Of a stretch of DNA of 64,000 nt, positions 59,979 through 64,000 are shown piece after piece. Source of the DNA: JAWXBT01 sp964523015 (GTDB lineage Bacteria; Bdellovibrionota_C; UBA2361; J135); the NCBI GenBank assembly GCA_964523015.1, contig CAZFXN010000005.1, forward strand, positions 1 through 64,000, read 5' to 3'. Under the pieces are notes generated by a model. The model saw only the letters and a program-made list of their open reading frames with translations, had not been told where the DNA came from and did no database searches. How positions within the stretch are numbered: position 1 is the stretch's first letter; the number at the start of each line of letters is the position of its first letter. Both the position numbers and the translations under genes were made by a program.

Positions 59979-61259
59979 ATGGCCGACGGAAAACCAATTA
60001 TTGTCATCAAGAAAAAGGGTGGGCACGGCGGTCACCACGGTGGTGCTTGGAAAATCGCCTATGCCGACTTCGTAACTGCGATGATGTGTTTCTTCATGGT
60101 GATGTGGCTGGTTAACACGGCCGACGTTGTTACCAAAGAAAATATCGCTTCATATTTCCGCCGTCCTGGTATCTTTGATACCGGTTCCGGTACCCCTCTT
60201 ATGATGGGTCAATCCGGTATTCTTGAGGAGGCTTTCAGTCCAAGTACAAAATTTAAAGCAGGAACCCAAGGTGGTAAAAATGACACCGAAGAAGGTGGTG
60301 GCAAAGGTGAGGAAGCCGGTAAGCTAAGTACACTTGGCGGCGAAGAGGATCCAGGCCTTGGTGCTGGCCAAGGTGGCGACAAGGACACCAACGTAGTTCA
60401 GGAAGTAGTAGGTCCAGAAGGAGAACAAAACAGTGATCAGGAATTTCAAATTGAGCCTTCAGATGGACAGGTACAGCAATTTGAGCAGACTGCTCAGGAA
60501 ATTAAGACGCTAGTAGCTGGCTCTCCAGAGCTTCAAGATCTCCTTGGTGTAGTTGATGTAAAGCTTGAGGCCGATGGGTTAAATATTGAAATTGTAGATA
60601 CAGAGAAAACGTCAATGTTTATGGTCGGAAGTGCCAGAGTATTACCTGATGCCGAAGCGGCATTTAGTAAACTCGCTAAAATTATTGCAAAATTAAATAA
60701 CACTGTAGATATTGTAGGGCATACCGATTCGCGCCGTTATCCTCAAGAGGATCGAGGTTACAGCAATTGGGATTTATCTGCAGATCGCGCTAACTCTGCC
60801 AGACGAATTCTTCAAGCCCAAGGGTTTGAAAGCAAACAAATCAATAGTGTTGTTGGAATGGCCGATAGACTTCTTAGAAAATCGGAGAATTCACTCGATG
60901 CAACAAACCGTCGAATCTCACTTAAAGTACGATTCAATGCCACAAGTTCCACTGAGCTCTCTTCTGAAGAGATCAAGGAGAGGCTATCTAATCCTAATCT
61001 AAGCAAAAAATCTCTAAGTGGAAATAAGATTTCACAAACGCAAAGTATCCCAGTGAAACCTCAACCAACTCCTCCTCCACCTGAACCAGCCCATATCTTT
61101 ACACCAAAGGAGATCATTCATGCTGCAAGAAAGCAGCATAAAGATCGAATTATTTTACCTAAAGATCGAGTTCCAGGTGTACCTTACGTACCAAGTAAGA
61201 AAGATAAGATCTTTAATGATATACCAGTAATTGCACCTGGTGATCCTTTCGGATTCTAA
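59979..61259 (+). CDS. motB: Flagellar motor stator protein MotB
   Basis: A 426-aa MotB. The cytosolic tail is rich in K/G/H (IIVIKKKGGHGGHHGGAWK), then a single helix holds the proton-binding Asp (YADFVTAMMCFFMVMWLVNT). A plug/linker is extended by a G/E-rich stretch (residues about 85-150), and the periplasmic OmpA-like peptidoglycan-binding domain has VDIVGHTDSRRYPQ, NWDLSADRANSARRIL and NRRISLKVRF. It is longer than E. coli MotB because of the linker and a proline-rich C-terminal tail. Confidence 0.95.
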   Translation: MADGKPIIVIKKKGGHGGHHGGAWKIAYADFVTAMMCFFMVMWLVNTADVVTKENIASYFRRPGIFDTGSGTPLMMGQSGILEEAFSPSTKFKAGTQGGKNDTEEGGGKGEEAGKLSTLGGEEDPGLGAGQGGDKDTNVVQEVVGPEGEQNSDQEFQIEPSDGQVQQFEQTAQEIKTLVAGSPELQDLLGVVDVKLEADGLNIEIVDTEKTSMFMVGSARVLPDAEAAFSKLAKIIAKLNNTVDIVGHTDSRRYPQEDRGYSNWDLSADRANSARRILQAQGFESKQINSVVGMADRLLRKSENSLDATNRRISLKVRFNATSSTELSSEEIKERLSNPNLSKKSLSGNKISQTQSIPVKPQPTPPPPEPAHIFTPKEIIHAARKQHKDRIILPKDRVPGVPYVPSKKDKIFNDIPVIAPGDPFGF

Positions 61260-61329
61260 AGCCCTTTAGCGTCTTAGATTTCTATAAGCCCTCTTTTCCA
61301 TAGTAACTGTTCTATGCAATCATCTATTA

Positions 61330-61725
61330 ATGAACTACCAAATAAGTTACCAAAAAATTCTTGCTATTTCATCACTATTACTTGCTTTGGCGGTAATTTT
61401 AGGAGCTTTTGGTGCACATGCTTTAGCTACAAGATTAAGTGCATATCAATTAGATATCTGGCAAAAAGCTAATTTTTATCATTTCATTCATGCTCTGGCC
61501 CTCTTTTGTATATCAATTTTAGTCCCGCTTAATCTGTTGATCCCTGCAACCTATAAAGTTGTCGCTCTAGCAATGCTAATAGGTATAGTTATATTTTCCG
61601 GTTCTTTATACGCCCTAGCTCTTACTAATATTAAAATTCTAGGAGCGATCACGCCATTTGGTGGACTCTCGTTTATTTTGGGCTGGCTCTATCTTGGGAT
61701 AACTCTGCTGAAAGCGAAGACTTAG
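61330..61725 (+). CDS. DUF423 (YgdD/TMEM256-like) small membrane protein
   Basis: A 131-aa four-helix protein: LAVILGAFGAHALATRLSAYQLDIWQKANFYHFIHALALF near the N-terminus and GAITPFGGLSFILGWLYLGI at the end. The FGAHAL and ITPFGG blocks are the family hallmarks. Inner-membrane, function unknown. Its last 53 nt overlap the 3' end of the convergent aminotransferase gene. Confidence 0.92.
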   Translation: MNYQISYQKILAISSLLLALAVILGAFGAHALATRLSAYQLDIWQKANFYHFIHALALFCISILVPLNLLIPATYKVVALAMLIGIVIFSGSLYALALTNIKILGAITPFGGLSFILGWLYLGITLLKAKT

Positions 61726-63217
61726 ATTCAAAATTTAATTTTTTTTTAAAATACTCAATCGCTTCTCTTACTGCCCCTACCACGAGGTCAATCTCTGCTG
61801 AAGTACTCCAAAAATGTGGGGTGAATCTTAAAGAATTTGGACCACCGTGGATAACATTAATACCATTTCTGCGCATGTATTCCTCTGCTCCACCGTGTCC
61901 GAGAACTCTAAAATGATCAGGATTCAGCTCTACACCAAAAAGGAGACCTGTGCCCTGTACTTTAGTTATCATATTTGGCATCTCTAATTGTAATTTTCTA
62001 AATTTATCGAGATATTCCTTCCCCTTTGATTCAATATTAATAGCAAGTTCAGGTGTTGTTTTTTCAAGAACTGATTGAGCAACATCGAGAGCACGTGGAT
62101 TGGCAGTCATAGTGTTGCCATACAGTCCAACTTTATAGCAATCCACTGCTTTTCTAGATAATCCAAGTACTGAAAGTGGAAACTGTCCCGCGTTAAGTGC
62201 TTTGGAGAATGTCTCCATGTCTGGCGGCTCAGCCCCTTCAAAACCAGGATAGTCAACAATACTTAAACAACCATGAGCTCTAAATCCAGCTTGGATTGAA
62301 TCAATAACTAAAAATGCGTCGTGCTCCTTGGTAAGTTTTCTAGCAAGATCGTAGAACTGCCGTGTTAATGCACGCCCAGGATCCCCCTCTCCCATTACTG
62401 GTTCTAAGAAAAGAGCCTCAATATACAACTTTTCTGAGCGAGCTTTACTAAAAAGATCAGTCAAAGATTGCTCATTATTAAGCTCAATCGTATGTAAATT
62501 ATCTCTATCCCTAAAAGTTGCTAAGTATTTTTTATAATTCTTTATGCTTGAGTCAGACACTTGAGCAGCACTATCAGTTCTACCGTGAAATCCACCCTTG
62601 GCAGCAGCTATCCCAACTTTATAGTCCTCATACTTTCCTCTCGGATCAGTCATTATCCGAGTATGCGCATCTATAATTCTATAGCCAACAGTTACAGCCT
62701 CAGAGCCACTATTCATCCAAACAAACTTAGAGTACGGACAGCTTCCTTTTTTAAAGCCAATATGTTTTCTGAGTTCAATATCGAGCCGTTTCTGGGCGAA
62801 GCTAGGTGTCATGATATTTGACATGACTTGTCGTTTATTAAGAGCTTTAAATATGAATTCTGGATTGTGACCAAACCCTAACATGCCGTAACCTCCTGCA
62901 TCGTATAAAACAGCTCCATAAGCTGTAACGATCCACGGTCCCTGTGCGGTGAGCGGGATATAAGGACTTACCCCATCGGCTGAATAGAAATTTAAGATTC
63001 CAGATTGGAAATTTTTAAGGAGATCCTCCTCAGGTGACATCATTTCCTGACGCTCTTTTTCAGGTAACCCCTGCCAAAGTTGCCAAGCTTCAGTAATAGC
63101 TTCAGATAAGCCTGACCCATGGACTAGGAATTTAGATATAACCTCATCCGCTAGGCCAACTGTATGGGCTTTCCCTGTCTGACTTTTAATCTTTTTGAGT
63201 ATCTCTAACGGTTCCAT
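61673..63217 (-). CDS. Class III PLP-dependent aminotransferase
   Basis: A 514-aa fold-type I aminotransferase. It has VTAYGAVLYDAGGYGMLGFGHNP, FVWMNSGSEAVTVGYRI (PLP phosphate site), AFLVIDSIQAGFRAHG (Asp/Gln for PLP ring) and the probable Schiff-base Lys in TFSKALNAGQFPL. The C-terminal substrate domain has GTGLLFGVELNPDHFR and FTPHFWSTSAEID. About 80-100 residues longer than ornithine-type enzymes at the N-terminus, so the substrate is uncertain. The C-terminal tail overlaps DUF423. Confidence 0.9.
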   Translation of the reverse strand: MEPLEILKKIKSQTGKAHTVGLADEVISKFLVHGSGLSEAITEAWQLWQGLPEKERQEMMSPEEDLLKNFQSGILNFYSADGVSPYIPLTAQGPWIVTAYGAVLYDAGGYGMLGFGHNPEFIFKALNKRQVMSNIMTPSFAQKRLDIELRKHIGFKKGSCPYSKFVWMNSGSEAVTVGYRIIDAHTRIMTDPRGKYEDYKVGIAAAKGGFHGRTDSAAQVSDSSIKNYKKYLATFRDRDNLHTIELNNEQSLTDLFSKARSEKLYIEALFLEPVMGEGDPGRALTRQFYDLARKLTKEHDAFLVIDSIQAGFRAHGCLSIVDYPGFEGAEPPDMETFSKALNAGQFPLSVLGLSRKAVDCYKVGLYGNTMTANPRALDVAQSVLEKTTPELAINIESKGKEYLDKFRKLQLEMPNMITKVQGTGLLFGVELNPDHFRVLGHGGAEEYMRRNGINVIHGGPNSLRFTPHFWSTSAEIDLVVGAVREAIEYFKKKLNFESKSSLSAELSQDRASPK

Positions 63218-63265
63218 ATAGCCCCATGATACTACCGAATCATCATCCCTACCATTTTCCCACTT

Positions 63266-63284
63266 AAAAGAACCTGGTACCTTT
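63266..63284 (-). repeat. Dispersed repeat, copy 10
   Basis: AAAAGAACCTGGTACCTTT between the aminotransferase start and the small ORF at 63294. Confidence 0.92.
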
Positions 63285-63293
63285 ATTAGATGT

Positions 63294-63539
63294 ATGTCTC
63301 CTGTAAGACGGTCTGAGTTTGTCCAAGTCCTTATAATTATTAACGGTATTATAGGAAAGGCACTTGAGGGAATGGTCTTAATTGTAAGAGCGATAGAGCT
63401 ATCTGTTTTTGGCCTAGTTCAAGGGGTTAGCTCTAGAGCCTGGTGTCACAGAGGGCCTAAGTTTGCTAAAGTTGAGACGGTTATTGTAAAAGACATCGAA
63501 ATTAAAAGTTTTACAAAATTTGAAATTCACAGATCTTAG
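63294..63539 (+). CDS. Possible small protein upstream of the biotin carrier gene
   Basis: An 81-aa ORF with a hydrophobic N-terminal half (VQVLIIINGIIGKALEGMVLIVRAIELSVFGLV) and a basic C-terminal half. It ends 3 nt before the biotin carrier ATG, which would suit translational coupling. No family recognised; it could be a small membrane partner of a carboxylase, or a chance ORF. No Shine-Dalgarno sequence; the start is 9 nt after a dispersed repeat. Confidence 0.35.
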   Translation: MSPVRRSEFVQVLIIINGIIGKALEGMVLIVRAIELSVFGLVQGVSSRAWCHRGPKFAKVETVIVKDIEIKSFTKFEIHRS

Positions 63540-63542
63540 ATT

Positions 63543-63935
63543 ATGAGACAATACGCAGTTAAAGTTAACGACAAAGAATATCCAGTAACATTAATCTCTC
63601 GCCAGGGCGAGGTTATTGAATTTGAGATCGCCGGCAAAAATTACTCAACTAAAGTTTCACCAGCTATTAATTTAATTAATGCCTCAGCTCTTCAAAATCA
63701 GACAACCTCCTCCTCTACCACAAATGGTAATATAAATGCTCCGATGCCTGGCATTATTGTCAGCATTGCAAAATCTGAGGATGACAAAGTTACAGCCGGA
63801 GATAATATCTTAGTCATTGAAGCGATGAAGATGGAGAACAACATCACTGCTTCAAAAACAGGTATCATTAAAAAAATTCATGTTAAAGCAGGCCAAGAAG
63901 TCGAAAACGGGCAACCACTCGTCACTATCGAATAA
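63543..63935 (+). CDS. Biotin carboxyl carrier protein
   Basis: A 130-aa biotinyl domain protein. After a variable first 60 residues, the lipoyl/biotin domain has NAPMPGIIVSI, the biotinylated Lys in the canonical EAMKMEN, and GIIKKIHVKAGQEVENGQPLVTIE. It carries CO2 between biotin carboxylase and a carboxyltransferase (acyl-CoA carboxylase or oxaloacetate decarboxylase type). Partner genes should lie beyond the right edge. The last 62 nt of the window are open in another frame (IDWIKANQERLVELDDHL) without a visible start, probably the beginning of the next gene. Confidence 0.93.
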   Translation: MRQYAVKVNDKEYPVTLISRQGEVIEFEIAGKNYSTKVSPAINLINASALQNQTTSSSTTNGNINAPMPGIIVSIAKSEDDKVTAGDNILVIEAMKMENNITASKTGIIKKIHVKAGQEVENGQPLVTIE

Positions 63936-64000
63936 ATTCTACAAAAATCGATTGGATTAAAGCGAATCAAGAAAGGCTAGTAGAGCTTGACGATCATCTA

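Noticed and set aside
60181..60200. GGTTCCGGTACC in motB as another repeat copy
   Set aside because: It lacks the central A and the A/T flanks, and encodes GSGTP in a region of Gly/Pro codons.
1..64000. CRISPR arrays, rRNA genes, integrase-flanked islands
   Set aside because: No regularly spaced repeat-spacer pattern, no rRNA-like sequence and no integrase or att/tRNA pairing was seen; the regular repeats are short tandem arrays or dispersed single copies.

Overview
The window is an AT-rich (roughly 37-38% GC by eye) bacterial chromosome segment, probably a contig from a metagenome or draft assembly because it contains a run of exactly 100 Ns (8002-8101). The gene content points to a motile, aerobic, Gram-negative-type bacterium: flagellin, two FliD-like cap proteins, MotA/MotB, haem A synthase (CtaA/COX15), lipoproteins, a mitochondrial-type aconitase and capsule/exopolysaccharide genes. 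Gene neighbourhoods (yajC-secD-secF with tgt-queA, and coaBC followed by a UDG-like gene, nfeD and slipin) recall deltaproteobacterial-type lineages, but the phylum cannot be fixed from sequence reading alone. I saw no rRNA, tRNA, CRISPR array or complete prophage.

Layout. 1-4 kb (minus strand): end-truncated aconitase, a yajQ interrupted by one in-frame amber codon, a PPP-type phosphatase and lepA. 4-14.3 kb (minus strand): a surface-polysaccharide locus with UDP-xylose synthase, UDP-glucose dehydrogenase, an undecaprenyl-phosphate sugar transferase, four glycosyltransferases and a cupin. The locus is interrupted by an HNH endonuclease gene bounded by 22-nt near-identical repeats, each centred on CACCGGTG. 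14.5-29.2 kb: hybrid histidine kinase, a lone VirD4/TraG-like ATPase, a GT-C-like membrane protein, flagellin, a beta-CASP metallo-beta-lactamase protein, tandem fliD paralogues, a second sugar-phosphate transferase and rarA. 29.5-30.4 kb: a small high-GC lipoprotein islet, followed by strong hairpins and a polypyrimidine tract. 30.4-41.9 kb: dnaJ-like gene, methyltransferase, and the minus-strand sec/queuosine/slipin/NfeD/CoaBC housekeeping block. 42-64 kb: HDOD proteins, umuDC with a small downstream ORF, an acetolactate-synthase-like/aldehyde dehydrogenase pair, haem A synthase, RecD2, a REP-type Y1 transposase, a PAS histidine kinase, motAB, an aminotransferase and a biotin carrier protein.

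Four patterns cut across the genes. (i) A dispersed 19-20 nt repeat, consensus AAAGGTACCAGGTTCTTTT, occurs at least ten times between 41.9 and 63.3 kb and was not found in the first 41 kb. It lies on both sides of the Y1 transposase, which makes that gene the natural candidate for spreading it. One copy supplies part of a lipoprotein signal peptide, one abuts the start codon of an HDOD gene, and three variant 12-mers lie within one metallo-hydrolase gene. (ii) An HNH gene with palindromic flanking repeats looks like a compact 1.3-kb mobile element. (iii) Three-unit tandem arrays of 12 bp (one of 13 bp) recur in several genes and spacers; the assembly gap falls inside one of them. (iv) Flagellar genes carry candidate sigma-28 promoters with a CCGAT-containing -10.
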